Shown here one piece after another: positions 50,423-62,265 of a DNA stretch of 64,000 bases; within the stretch, counting starts at the first letter, position 1, and every line of letters begins with the position of its first letter. The DNA is taken from assembly GCA_002197995.1 (NCBI GenBank), contig NGZR01000005.1, positions 1,550,001 to 1,614,000 on the forward strand, in the 5' to 3' direction. The translations under genes and the position numbers were made by a program. The notes under the pieces were generated by a model that did not search any database, had not been told where the DNA came from, and was given only the letters and a program-made list of their open reading frames with translations. Source of the DNA: Gaeumannomyces sp. JS-464. Its lineage: Eukaryota > Ascomycota > Sordariomycetes > Magnaporthales > Magnaporthaceae.

Positions 50423-51090
50423 TTAATTTTCCCCAAGCCGAAATGTCATGCCCTCCTTTATCTCAGATGACCTCGGTCCTGGCTGTCCCTCGACTCCCTG
50501 GCGTCCCTGTTCTCGCGGTCCTTGGCCTCGCGCTCTCAGCTGGACGGCACGGCCGAGCCCGCCGCGGCCCTCGTCGTAGTCGTCACGGTACTCGTCGCGG
50601 ACCTGACCTCCCGACTTGCCACGACCGTACTGGCGGCCTTCTTCGAAACCAGGATCGAGGTCCGTACGAATGACGCGCTCGTCCAGCTTGGTGCCGCCGA
50701 TGAATTTCATGCAGTCCAGCGCGTCCTGGTGCGTGTAGTACTCGACGAAGCAGAAGCCGCAGGGCGTCTTGTTGAACCGGTCCAGGCCCATGACCAGGCG
50801 CTTGATCTCGCCGCACTTGGAGAAGAGCTCGTAAATCTGCTCCTCGGTGGTGAAAAAGGACCTGTTGAGATGTGAAAACAGTATGAGAGATTCCCAGCTG
50901 ACAGCAAAGGCGAATTGTGAGAACCTACAGGTTCCCGACGTAGAGGGTGGTCGCATTGGCCAGAGGGTCGGCCTGTGGCTGCTGCGGCTCCGCATCATTC
51001 ATCCTCGGTCCTGCGCCGCTTCTGTCGATGGTTAAAGTAGGCGCTCGGCCTGTCGAGCCGGTCGACCGTGTTCCGCACGGGGGGCGCCAT
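50423..51090 (-). CDS. CBC2: Nuclear cap-binding protein subunit 2 (CBP20)
   Basis: Small RRM subunit of the nuclear cap-binding complex, which binds the m7G cap of new transcripts. Exon 1 (51090-50929) starts [19 protein letters not shown] with the basic [10 protein letters not shown] patch. The intron is 50928-50862 (GT-AG). The RRM has TTLYVGNL (RNP2) and, after [20 protein letters not shown], the RNP1 segment [15 protein letters not shown]. Cap-binding aromatic Tyr residues of the family and [20 protein letters not shown] are present. A one-base shift near 51008-51013 disconnects the N-terminal 31 residues from DAEPQQPQ. The region after DEGRGG may also be off-frame, because its composition changes abruptly to Gln/Arg/Gly. 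Confidence 0.92.
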
Positions 51091-51712
51091 CGTGTCGATA
51101 GGGCGGTGGTTGTTGGATGCGTGGCGCGGGACTCGGGGCGCAAACCTCGAGCTGAGTTGCCAATTGATGTCGGCGGCGGCTTGTCGATTGGGCCAAAATG
51201 GAGCTCTGCGCGGGAAGTGGGTCCATCCGCCAAACTGCCTGCCGCCCAGCCCTTCGGTTTTCTGCTGCAGTTGAGTTCGCGATCCGCTGCGTCGTCGCGC
51301 TAAGAAATTCGCGGCTGAGCTTCCCCGTTCTGGTGCTTGTCAGGCATGCAAGGGGCCCCATTGAAAATCCCAAGCTCGGACTTGCTCCCTCTCACCACCT
51401 TGTCGCTTTCGACATTTGTTCGCTTCAGTTTGCACATTCACCGACTGCCCCAAGAAGGCCCGAAGTCCCTGTCACAAAGTCAACGGCGTGCGAGAAACTC
51501 CTTGAATTGCTTTAATATTAATTCTACGTGCTACCGCCTTGGTGTCCATATCGTCGTCCTGCCGACCAGCAAAGGCGGGCGGCGTCAACTTTTTTTTCCT
51601 CAGGCCGTCACGCCCACGCCTCCCCAACGTCGAATTCAGCACCCGAGCATCCCTCATGTTGAGTTGATACCGGCCCCGCCGTCCCATCGCAGTCGAGCTC
51701 TTCCCGCCCACG
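51091..51712. other. Divergent promoter, CBP20 and NUP82
   Basis: About 620 bp between divergent starts. No recognisable gene or motif. Confidence 0.5.
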
Positions 51713-54656
51713 ATGGTCAAAATCACAAGTTACACGCCGGCCTGGCTGAACGAACCAGCCCCCGGCCACAGCTTATTTGCGCCGCCCGAGCTCGACCCCA
51801 AGAGAGCTCGTACCCGTCGGCCAACTCCAAAGGCGGCAAGCCCAAGGCTGGACCCAGGCGCACCATAGCCCGTCGCGGTACCGAAGTCTTTGTCGCTAAC
51901 GGCAGGGAGCTTCGATGGGGCGACCTCGTTTACCTCAAAGAGCTGTGGGCTTCCAAACAGGCGAGCGGCGCCACCGATAGGTCCGGCCGGGTCCGCGTCA
52001 AGCGCGAGGATTCGGACCCCAACTCGTTCACGATACATGAGGATGACGATGCGGATCTCATGTTTGCCGCCGCTGGCCACGCTCAGGGCATGCGCGTGAG
52101 TATTTACCACCGGACTGCTCCGCCTCTCCTCCTTGCGCGGGGAAGGCCCTGACACGGAGCGATATGCTAACCTGGCGGCTTTGCACGCAACAGACAATCA
52201 AGACACCAGTGGCAGATGACATCAAGCAGCTCGTTATGTCGCCGCAGTCTAACTACCTGGCCGTCCTAACGACACACACGGTCCACATCTGCATGCTGCC
52301 CGACCCGTCCCACTTGACGGCCCAGGACACAGGGCCGCTCAAGGCAAAGTTCTGGACCCTCGGCCCGACAACACACGTGACTTCAAAGTCCCCGATCATG
52401 TCCGCCGTCTTTCATCCGCTAGGCGTTAACGGCTCCGCGCTTGTTACAGTGACTGAGGAGGCTGTCGTGCGTGTGTGGGAGCTGTCACCAGCCGATCGGT
52501 GGTCCTTCGATACACCAACCCTGGCGGTGGATCTGAGGAAGCTGGCGGACGGAACTTCTCTGGACCAGGACTTTAGCGCATCCACCGGCGCCATGAACAA
52601 GGGGTTCTCCCCGGACTCGTTCGACATGGAAGTGGCTGCGGCCTGCTTTGGCGGCGGCCGGGGCTCCGGGTCTTGGTCGTCCATGACACTCTGGATCGCA
52701 ATGCGCGGGGGCGACCTGTACGCCCTGTGCCCCCTCCTGCCCCAGCGCTGGGCCCCGCCTCCTACCCTCATCCCCTCACTCTCTGTGTCTATCGTCGCGA
52801 AGCTGGCGGCGATCGAGGACGATCCAGCCGTCCCCGCGCAGGAGAAGCTGCTGGCACAGCAGCAGCTAGAGTGGATGTCAGACCTAGACAACCAGGAGCC
52901 TAGGATTGTGGAGGGCTCCATCACCGACCCGACAACCGAAATATTCAACCGCCCGTCGCGGCCCGGCGCAGTGCCCAAACTGCAAGGCCCTTTCGACCTC
53001 GAGCTAGAGGCACCTGACGACAACGACCTGGATGTGGAGCTAACGGACATCTACGTGATTGGTGAGAAGATCGACACCGAGGACCTTATGATGGGCGAGG
53101 ATGATGAGGAGCTTCAGATGGACGACGCGGACTCGGAGGGTCTGTCGTTGTCCATCATCTGTCTCGTCTCTACCAGCGGGCAGCTACGGGTCTGTCTTGA
53201 CCTTGAGGGGGTTCAAGCACGATGGCTGCCCTCTGCGAGCAAATCCAGGTTCGCGCGTCAGGTCCCCACGGGCAACGCGCCTCTCCCATCACTTCTCACC
53301 TTCCAAACGCTGGATGTAATGCGGCCCATGGAAGTTACAACCGACGCATGGCCCATGATCAGCCCCGACGTCACTTCTCGGTACTCGTTTTTCATCACAC
53401 ACCCGGCTGGAATCGCCCTTGTGTCTCTGGCACCGTGGGTGTTTCGGTTGGAGAGCGAGCTCCAGGGTGACTCGGCAGCTGGGTCAGAATTCCGGTTAGA
53501 TCTCCTCGTCAAGGGACAAACATCGACGAGGGACAGGGTGTACACGCACAAGGGTGCACCACTGGCTGCTGCGGTGGCGATCCGGGACCCCGACCTGGGA
53601 TACTTTCTCCTGTCTAGTACGGCACAGGGAGCCGTAGCGCTGTCGTTCGAGGCGCCCGAGGACGAGTTCAGGCCGGCGATGTCCGGAACCCTGTCGCCGT
53701 CGCTTCAGACGCCGGGGGGTGGTGGCGTTCGCAGTGATGAAGACGAGGCCAAGCCACTCGTTATTTGCGAACCCCGACCGGCGTTCCAGCCGTCCATGGA
53801 GGTGTTCGACGAGCAAAACGAGATATCCGAATTTCTCAAGATGGCGCGGACGAGCCGCTACCAGGCGGTACTGACTCACGAGATCAGGCTGTCAGCGGCG
53901 TCGTTGACAGTGCTTACCAACGCGCACCAGCGGATAGACGCCCAGACAGAGCGGGTCAACAAAGCGGTCGGAGAGCTGTTTAGGCGGCTCCAGCAGCTGC
54001 CGTCGGAACTGCACGAACAGATCATGAAGATGAACATGCTCAAGGAGAAGATTGACAAGATCGCGGGCGAGGAGGGCGCGCAACAGGACGATGACGAGGA
54101 CGAGTCTGGGCTCCCCGACCACGTGCGGCTACAGCGGCGGCTGGAGCGGGCGCAGACCAGACAACGCGAGCTTGCCGAGCGCATGGACAAGCTCAAGCGG
54201 TCGGTAGGGCGGGCGAACAGCAGGGAGCTCAGCGACAAGGAGAGGGCGTGGATGGATGAGGTGCGCTCGCTCGAGGCGAGCGTCATGGGCGGCAACGAAG
54301 ACAGCAGCCCGGGCCCGGGCGACGTGAGCAGCGCCTCGTCCAAGGTGAGGCAATATAGCAAGCGATTTGACGAGGTCACGGCGCTCAAGACAGAGCTTGT
54401 GCGGCAGGCCGAGGCGCTTCAGCAGCAGCGGCAGCAGCTATTGCAGGACAGGGACAAGGCCTCCGGCAATGGCGGCGGCGGGGACGACAAGAAGGCGGAC
54501 GAGGCAATGCAGCAGCGGCCGTCGACACCCAACATGAAGATATCAGCAGACGTGCGCAAGGCGAAGATTGCACAGGTCATGCAGCTCCTCGAGAGGGAGA
54601 CGACATTGGTCGAGGCCGTCAAGCACCGCCTCGAGAAGCTCACGATGGCTGGTTGA
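51713..54656 (+). CDS. NUP82: Nucleoporin Nup82
   Basis: Cytoplasmic-face nuclear pore subunit that anchors mRNA-export factors; about 948 residues. Exon 1 (51713-52095) starts MVKITSYTPAWLNEPAPGHS, then RRTIARRGTEVFVANGRELR and WGDLVYLKELW. Intron 52096-52193 is GT-AG. Exon 2 is uninterrupted: a WD/beta-propeller region (for example MSPQSNYLAVLTTHTVHICM, SAVFHPLG, ALVTVTEEAVVRVWEL, SMTLWIAMRGGDLYALCPLL) to about residue 660, then a long coiled coil at about 669-945 (RIDAQTERVNKAVGELFRRL and following heptads). That is the expected Nup82 plan. Exon 1 has 383 nt, one base short of a codon multiple, locating a lost base around 51785-51800. Confidence 0.88.
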
Positions 54657-56313
54657 ACAGAGACAGGGATGATGGGGGATGTAATGCTTGCAGCGGTGGT
54701 ATGCCGGGGCGGGCGTTTTGGCTCGGCGGCTACTGCGGAATCCAGAGTTGGACAGGGTGGATGATGGATCATGGAAACGACCATAGCCTTTGAAGCACGC
54801 CCCCTTTTTTTCTCGGAGTTCTTTCTCTCATCGTGTTTTATTTCTTCTTTTACTCCGTGTCATGATGATACGCATTGTAACACCTAGTACGAACAGGTTG
54901 TCATGAGTTTCTTACTTTTTGTCTAGCAATTCATGTCATTCTCGTGTCCTTTTTAGCCTTTGGTGTCCTGTTGGAGATGTAGGTTTTCCCCTCACGCCCA
55001 CAGACACCGACGCCCAGTCAGGGGTGAAGCTTGATATTTCCTACTCATAGGCGTCGACGCCCAGCACACCCTGTTGGATAATGCTCCCTCTATTTCGTGC
55101 AGTTTGTCTGTTATACAACCTAACGGCGCCATATGATTGGGTATCAGCCTCGAGGCCTCTTGAGGCTCTTGTGTCGCTCGAGGAAGTTGGCGGTGGCGAA
55201 TAATGAATGAAGTTGGATGATTGGACCATGATATGTCGTGATCGTCCAACGCCCGGAACCAGCCGATTCCATTACTGGGGCTTCATCTGAGGCTGCCATG
55301 TCTATCCCCCGCGTTATGTCGGACAGGGAACCAGGAACGTTTCTGCATATGCCGGGCATGAATTGGGACCGCGAGGTTTGGTTTTTTCAGGCAGCATTGG
55401 ATGGGGACGGGCCTGTGAGTGGCCAAGCGGCTCTGGCGTCAAGCTGCACAAGGACGAGAGAGAGAAAGGACTAAGGCTACGATGTGTGTGATGTTGCAGC
55501 GGACTCGGTGCACCACCAACTTTACCGTCTCCAGGCAGGCTGGATGGAACCCGCGACTACGACGCTGCCCGGTTCCAAGAGTCAGTTCCACGGTTTTGGT
55601 TGCTTTACCGCGTCGAATCGCAGAAGCACACGTCTCTTCATCTGCGACATCACACCGCGGACTGATGTCCGTTGCAACATGGATACATGTAGTGTGCATA
55701 CCTTAGCACCTTTTTTTAGGCACGGTGGTGGTGGCCCATGTGAGTGTGTGTGTGGTAAGGCTAGACTGCATGCGTTGTCGTCTCGATACATGGACATGCC
55801 CCACCAACGGCGAGTTTATTGCCGCTTTTCGCGCACGTTGAAAGGAAGGAATGGAAGTAACGGATCAATCGTCAATCAGCCTTCTCGAGTAATGGGCGTC
55901 GAGTTAAAGTTCAACACTTTTATAAATGTTGAGATCTGAGCCCAGTGGTGGCTGTCCTGCTAATAAAGGGGCTGCTGTACAGTCAATCTGCTCATGCACG
56001 ACGAAAATGAAAGTGAGATCTCTCGCTGCCCGCATAAAAACATGCAGGTGCGGGAACCGGAAAGGGTACAGGAACAGAAAAACACGAGCACACGAAAAAT
56101 AGATAGGTAAACAAAGGAAATGATATATGACAAAATTAGAGAAGAGAGTTGGGGCAATCAGGTGCCGATTTTCTTTCTGGCCGGGTGACAGTGGCCTTTT
56201 GGCTTTGGGCCTTGTGTCGCTCGACCGCCCCTGCCCACTCCGACGCCGCCTCAAGCTGCAGTCATTGCCCTGTCGTCACACCGGACAGGGCCCCCTCCTT
56301 TCGTATTTCTTTC
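54657..56313. other. Intergenic region downstream of NUP82
   Basis: About 1.65 kb with no supportable gene. It ends at the inverted-repeat element. Confidence 0.5.
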
Positions 56314-56812
56314 TACAGCAAGGTGACAAAAGTCTGTTCCAGTCGGTCAGTGCACCATAGTAGCCCGGTAAAACACATGTATTTGGAAATTAAATATAAA
56401 ATTAACCAAAATAGGTAATAATATTTTAAAACCTAAATATTTTAAATTTTATATGCATTTATTACATTAATAAATTTATTTTATTAAATATCCTTTTAGT
56501 TTTTAAAAAAAAAATGCGTATAAATAATAAAAACCTAAATTTCCTATTTCGCACTGTACTTTTTTTTACAGGGAATCCCAAATTCGCACTGTGTTTTTTT
56601 TAAAAATTTCACTTTTCCAACCTATTTTACGCTGCACATGCAATTCTAAATAAGATAAAAATATTATTTTGAATTATTTATATATATGAAACTATTTTGG
56701 TAATTTTATTTTTATTTTTATCATTTTATTTCTATTTATTTTGTATTTTTTAAAATGCGCGGTTTTGCCGTCGCACTGTGGAGTTGGAACAGACTTTTGT
56801 CACGTTACTGTA
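56314..56812. mobile_element. Tc1/mariner-like MITE, AT-rich interior
   Basis: Inverted ends: both begin TACAG and share a perfect 19-bp core GTGACAAAAGTCTGTTCCA, then AGTGC seven bases further in. The left end is at 56314-56355 and the right end at about 56771-56812, reversed. A TA dinucleotide flanks each side, as expected for TA target duplication. The roughly 400-bp interior is strikingly AT-rich, unlike the GC-rich flanks, and has no coding capacity. It contains several internal CGCACTGT copies. The AT-richness could reflect repeat-induced point mutation or the element's own base composition. Structure is read directly; superfamily is inferred. Confidence 0.85.
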
Positions 56813-58485
56813 ACAAATGAACACAACCGCGGATTCCGTTCTTTCGGGGCCAAACCCAGCCATTGACTCCTCTCAGCGCCTCGTCCTTACTCTCTGTCCC
56901 ATCCCTCCCCTTACGCGGCCAGTCAGCCGCGTTTAGCCATTGGGCTCTAGCTAGGCTGGGCGACAACGGAAACTGGCATGTCGAACAGAAGAAGAAGCTC
57001 GTCGACTCCGTCCAAGCCGCCCTTCCCCATCGACGGCTCCGACACCGTCTCCGGCTTCCATCCCTGACACAGCACCGCTGCCGATTTCGGGCTTTCTACT
57101 GCAAAGGGTGCATTGCCCGGCAACACTATTTGTCAATGGCTCGCATCCATCTGTGGTTTGCTCTCGCCCGACTTGTAATGGGAAGCGACGAGCTCTCGCC
57201 GCTTTCGGTTCGCTCAGACGCAAGCATATTTTCTCCGTTTCTATCCTCCGCGAATCTTTCCCCGTCCCAACACATTGTGTCATGCCAGGCCTATTGGGAC
57301 GCTCCCCGCGCCTCTGCCGGAGGGACGTGTCAGAAGTGACGGGAAGGGAGGTGATTCCTATTCAACGGCAGCTGGCGAATCGGTGCCTATATCCAAGCGT
57401 GCCACGCTGAATCCGCACAGAGCTGTGTGGGTACCACAAGAAAGAAGGCCGGATTTGCTCGCTCGCATTGTGCGATGGTGCTACCACCGCCAAAGGAAGC
57501 AGCGCGGGATGTTTTCTTCACCGGCGGAAGGATAGGGGCAGGTTCTGCCAGGTGTTGGCGTCAGCTTGGGTGTCGGGTGCAAGCACTCATTCTCGTCTGC
57601 CCGCCGTTGTCTCCGACCCGGCCTCTTCCCCTCCCTTTCCCCCTCCACCTCTTTTTGTCACTCTGCATGGGCCCTCTATCTGCTTGCGTTGACAACACCA
57701 CAATTCTAATAGCTCCCTAGCTGCCTTTGCGGGTGGGTGGTGAGCGGGCCATACACCTTCTGTATTACCGTTGGTCCCACCACTGCATTCCTGCCTGCAT
57801 GTACATACTGATGTACCCGCAACAGCTGGAGGAACGCGGACGTCCTCTGCCACCTCCTTCCGTTACACCTCTCGCAGAGCCCCCCCCCCCCCCCCCCCCC
57901 CCGATGAAACCGGGGAGTCCTTGCTATAAGCAGTCTTGCATCTAGTAACCCGTCCTCTTCGATATCACACGGCACACGGACGGCGCAACCCGCCCGCTCC
58001 AGTCGATTGGTATTGGGTTCCCCTCGCCCTTCCTTTGCTCGCCTTACTCTAGCTCCTCTAGGACCGAGAAGGTGTGCCTAATGCCTGTCAACAGATGCGG
58101 AGCTCGGCCCAAGTACCTACCTGCATGGCTATCTCCACCTTTGGCGAGTGAGGCTCTCCGTCACGTCACCCCCTCCCGCCCTCCTCGCACCCCCAAGTGG
58201 CCTTTATGGTTCCGTACTCCTTTCGCGAGCGTAAGACGGGAGGAAGACAGCAGGACGATAGGCGTATCTCTGTGTGTGTCTCCTTCATGTCCGGCTATAT
58301 AACCGAGCATCACCCCCGTAATAAACCTCTCTCAGGACCAGCAAGGCCTCTTCCACTTCCCTCATCCATCCGGCCCTGCGTCCTCACCCAGCACCCAGTT
58401 CCTTTCTGTAATGCTAGTCCCCCTGCTGCACCTCCCAGCACCAAAGACGATACAGCTCGCCCTCAGGTCGAACATTCACTCCACC
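56813..58485. other. Intergenic region upstream of uncharacterised gene
   Basis: About 1.7 kb, pyrimidine-rich toward the 3' end, with a C23 run. A short frame at about 56979-57066 looks protein-like (MSNRRRSSSTPSKPPFP) but is only 29 codons and unsupported. Confidence 0.5.
57880..57902. repeat. Poly-C run of 23
   Basis: Uninterrupted C run in noncoding DNA. Confidence 0.95.
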
Positions 58486-60082
58486 ATGGAACCAACGACC
58501 AACATCCTGCTTGATTTCTACGGGCAGACCATAGGTGAGCCTCCTCTTCGGCGGACGAGTGCGCAAACAGCCTCGAGAACGGCTCGCTATATTCTTCCTG
58601 GCTACGCTGCCCGCTGCCCCCGCCACTCCGCCTGCTTGACCGCCCGGTTGGACCGTAATGTTTCATTTTGTCTTAACTCTGGAGAACCGCGCTTCGCACA
58701 CACATAGAGAACTGTCGCTTTATGTCCCACGAAGATGCCGAGATCGCCATCATCACCAGCATGGACCCAGCTAGCGGCAAGTTTCGCGCTACCGTGGTCC
58801 GGACCGATGGCTACGGACGCAAAAAGAAGCGGACAGTGATTGTGTCTGATGTTGGAGCCTCGTTTGCCGACGCTATCGAACTTCTGCACACCAAGTCGGC
58901 CGAGGCTGTCCAGAACCATGTCGCCACTATGGGCTATGATGTTGTCCCCAAGAAGAAGAGCTCTAAGCGGCACAAGCACAAGTCTTCCGCTGGCAATCGC
59001 TGGGACGATTCCGCGAGCACTACAAACGACGATTCGGAGGCCTCGGAGTCCGACTCGGACGACTCGAGCGCAACCCGGTCGACCGCCCATCTTTCCGAGA
59101 CGAGCCTCTCGGACGACGAAACCATCTCCGTCTCTCCGAGGAAGAAATCGAAGAAGAAGTCCTTGGTCAAGAAGACCAGCGCTGCGCGACCAGGACCCCC
59201 GCCGCCTATGCCGGTGTGGCCATCCCAAAACCGTGCGGGCGGCCCCCTCCCCCGCCTGGCTTCCTTGGCTTCCAGGGCCGCGGGCCAGTCCCTCCCCCTG
59301 GCGTTCTTCCCAGCCGCATGCCTCGCATCGATGGCTCTGGGGTTCCTCGTTCCATGCTGCCGCCGCCGCCCAAGGGCATACCCCCTATGTCGTCGGCCGC
59401 CACAGTCCCATCGCCACCGGCTCCGCCTGTGGTCAGCGCCACGACAGCTTCGGCGACTGGGCCATCTGGTGCGGCTGCCATTCCGGCTCGCCCTCCTATG
59501 CCCTTCCCCCAAGCGCCGAGGGCTAAGTCGATGACTCCTGCTCGAGCGCCAGCTCCAGCGCAGACCAGCGCGGCTACTGAGCGAGACGTGATTGTGAACA
59601 TCACGTGGGCCGGCCACGACAATCCTGCCACCATCTTTTTGCGCTGCTCGTTGTCTAAGCAGGTCATCGGACAGCATGCGCTGCGCTACGTCAGCGCACA
59701 CACCGACCAGTTCGGCCCCGAGCGCCCGTCGTCTCAGCCGATGCAGACCCCATTCATGTACATGGTCATGGGTGTGGTTCTGCCTACTCACTCCTCGAAA
59801 CCTGGTGGCAATTCCGAAAAGACTTGCGGTCTCCAGGCGTACCCGAACGATGACATGTCCGCATTGTGCAACAGCATTAGCCCTAGTAGCGCCGTGCCGC
59901 GCTTCGAGGTCACCGTGATTGGCAGGCCAGGAACTTCCAGGCCTGCTATATCGCAGGCAGTCAATGTGCCTGCGCCGCCGCCACCATCACCGCCTGGGTG
60001 GTGGGTCGATGCAAACAAAACGCGGCAGACTAAGCGCCCCGAATCGATTTACGAATCGGAAAGCATTGTGGACGACGAGTAG
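58486..60082 (+). CDS. Uncharacterised Pro/Ser-rich protein
   Basis: I do not recognise this family. Exon 1 (58486-58534) encodes MEPTTNILLDFYGQTI. Intron 58535-58707 is GT-AG and exon 2 runs from 58708 to 60082. The N-terminal ~100 residues look folded: NCRFMSHEDAEIAIITSMDP, then FRATVVRTDGYGRKKKRTVI and SFADAIELLHTKSAEAVQNH. A Lys-rich stretch (KKKSSKRHKHKSS) and an acidic Ser/Asp stretch follow, then a Pro-rich linker with PPPPPGFLG-type motifs. A second folded-looking region comes near the C-terminus (RDVIVNITWAGHDNPATIFL through FEVTVIGRPG), ending YESESIVDDE. Exon total is one base short of a codon multiple, so one base is missing near 59205-59217, where the frame changes. Basic and acidic patches suggest a nuclear or scaffold protein, but that is a guess. 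Confidence 0.7.
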
Positions 60083-61077
60083 AGGAAAATAGGGCGGCTC
60101 CAAACAGCAGAAAGGCATTGGCTGAGTGGCTTCGGGCGACTCCTTCAAAAAGAAAGTATCATCACTCGCCCCTTCTTTACCTCCAGAATCCTAACTGAAC
60201 GTGGGGGATGGCATGGGGCGTCTGCAAAACGTCAGGTGGTGTGAGGCTTTTTTCAGTCTGGCTTCTTTTTCTTTCCTATTTGTCTTACGTCTCGGTCTCT
60301 GAACTCTCTGATTATGATAACACACTCCCTGGCTCTTGGATATCCTCTTTCCTTTTTTTTCCAGTCACACAAACACTCGATTTCCAGGTTTCTTCTTCCC
60401 CCACGTCTCGGAACTTTCACCGCCCTGCTCTCACTCGGCGTCAGGTCAGCTCTTAAAGGCTATCTCCGGGTGAGCCGCAAAAACGCCACACTCACACAAA
60501 GCTTTACTCAATGGGTCTTTCAACAAGAACCAGCGGAACCCGTGGCGTGGGGAGGAAGAGGAGAGGCTGGGGGGCTCATCCCGCGCGGCTACCGGAATTG
60601 GGGATTTCCGGTCTTCCCCTTCCAGCCTCGCCCTCGGACCGAATTCCTCCGCCTGATCAGTTCGACTTTTTCTTTTCTTTTTTTCTCGTATTATTTCCTA
60701 GTCGGTGACCGACTTCTGCGGCGGCGCTTGGTAATTCTCTTTCTTTCACTCTCTGTCTCTACCTCACTCTTTCTATTTTATTACCGATTCCATAATGGCC
60801 CGCGCCTCGAAACACCCCACGATTATGATATTATAAAACATAAGAGACAGTATTTTGCGGGACCAACCAGTTCGTTTTCTGGCGGACCAGTTGTTGTCGG
60901 AGTTATCGTCTCACTCAGCGACTTTTCCGATTCCCGGTGTAATCAATAAGCTTGGCCATGACATTATATGCCCCTATCCGGCCGAGATGATGACTGGGCT
61001 CCTGAATTGAAATCCGGACCGCGCGGTCTTCCCCTCCACCCTTCCCTTCCTGGCTTGAAAACAACAAGAGTAGTAGT

Positions 61078-61123
<46 letters not shown>

Positions 61124-62265
61124 CAGAATGAGGCTGTCGTGGTGTGCAACTATTACTACTCGATATTATAGGGGCACACAGAAGCGGGCGGGCGTCTAAT
61201 TAACTGTCCGATTTGCCGAACAAGCCCCGTGATGTGCACCATCCAACCAAACCATCGTGACCGCTTTTGTTTGGCAACCCGGCTCGACGTCTGGAAAGGG
61301 AACTGACTGGAAGCGGACTGACTGTAGTCTGGTGAGGAACAAAGTCCCACGCATGGGATCTACATCCGGGGGGAGGGGGGGGGGGGGGGGGTTCCCATGC
61401 ACCAACGCCAAGCTGCCTCTTTTTTGACAGGCAGGCCCGACGAGTCCCGCCGCCAGTCATGGCCCTGCATTGCGCTGCAGAGATCGGCGAGTCGCCGTGT
61501 TTTTGGGAATGGATCGACGCTGCCTCTTCCCAGATCACAAACCCCCTCCCCACCCACCCACCTCTAGAGTTCCAAAGAGATGAAGAGACGTCCAACAAAC
61601 AACCAGGGGGAGGCCAGCCTCACTTTTGTTCTTGCGGCATCAATTGGATTGTAAAGGAGCTGAACTAATAATTAGCTGCCAAGAGCCAGAACGACTAGGT
61701 GCCGGCGATAACCTCAAAAGGAAGGGGGTTAGAATCCCATCGTCGCCACCCCACTCCACCATGCCGCGCCAACACTCGCCGCCTTACTCCCTCCGCCTTC
61801 CTGTCGGTCAGCACAAGCCGGACCGTTCCGCGCCATCGTCGCCTATCTATCTGCCTAGGTTCGGCAGTTCCATGCGATGCAATCACCCCTGAACCCGGCG
61901 ATTACATCAAAACTAGGCAGCCTCGCATCCATCTGACTTAAGTAAGGGATGAGAACGAGAGGAGCGCTTCCACGACGCCCGCCCCGCCGCCGCCCTCCTC
62001 GCATGCTCCCCGAATACCGCCTCAAGACAGACTACGGCCGACCCTATCCGTATTGCTCCTTCTTCCTCCATCTGTCCTCCTCTCTTTTCCCTTCTGTCGG
62101 TCCTATCAAAGCCCTCTGAGCCGCCGATCAGGGTGACGGATAGCCGATCCCTCTCCCACCGATCGGTGCCGGCGAAATGTGGTGGTAGGACACAACCGCT
62201 CCGGGGCGGCACACCGCTGCTGCTGTGCGAGGCACAATGTTTTGCATCCCTCGTGGCGCCGCCTG
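60083..62265. other. Convergent intergenic region
   Basis: About 2.2 kb between the two uncharacterised genes. It includes pyrimidine-rich sequence, the T44 run and a G-rich run at about 61370-61390. A partial stem at 61710-61756 (GGCGA with TCGCC, around a GTTAGAATCCC motif) is not a full tRNA. No gene is visible. Confidence 0.5.
61080..61123. repeat. Poly-T run of 44
   Basis: Uninterrupted T run preceded by a short AGT repeat. It is the longest homopolymer in the window. Confidence 0.95.

Noticed and set aside
51337..51712. In-frame upstream extension of NUP82 from an ATG at 51337
   Set aside because: The extension lacks conserved sequence and is in the frame used after the exon-1 shift; the family-like start MVKITSYTPAWLNEP at 51713 is far better.
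56979..57066. 29-codon frame beginning MSNRRRSSSTPSK
   Set aside because: Too short, no splice continuation or family match found by eye.
61700..61760. Possible tRNA 3' half with GTTAGAATCCC and GGCGA/TCGCC pairing
   Set aside because: No D-arm, anticodon arm or full acceptor stem at correct spacing; only a partial resemblance.
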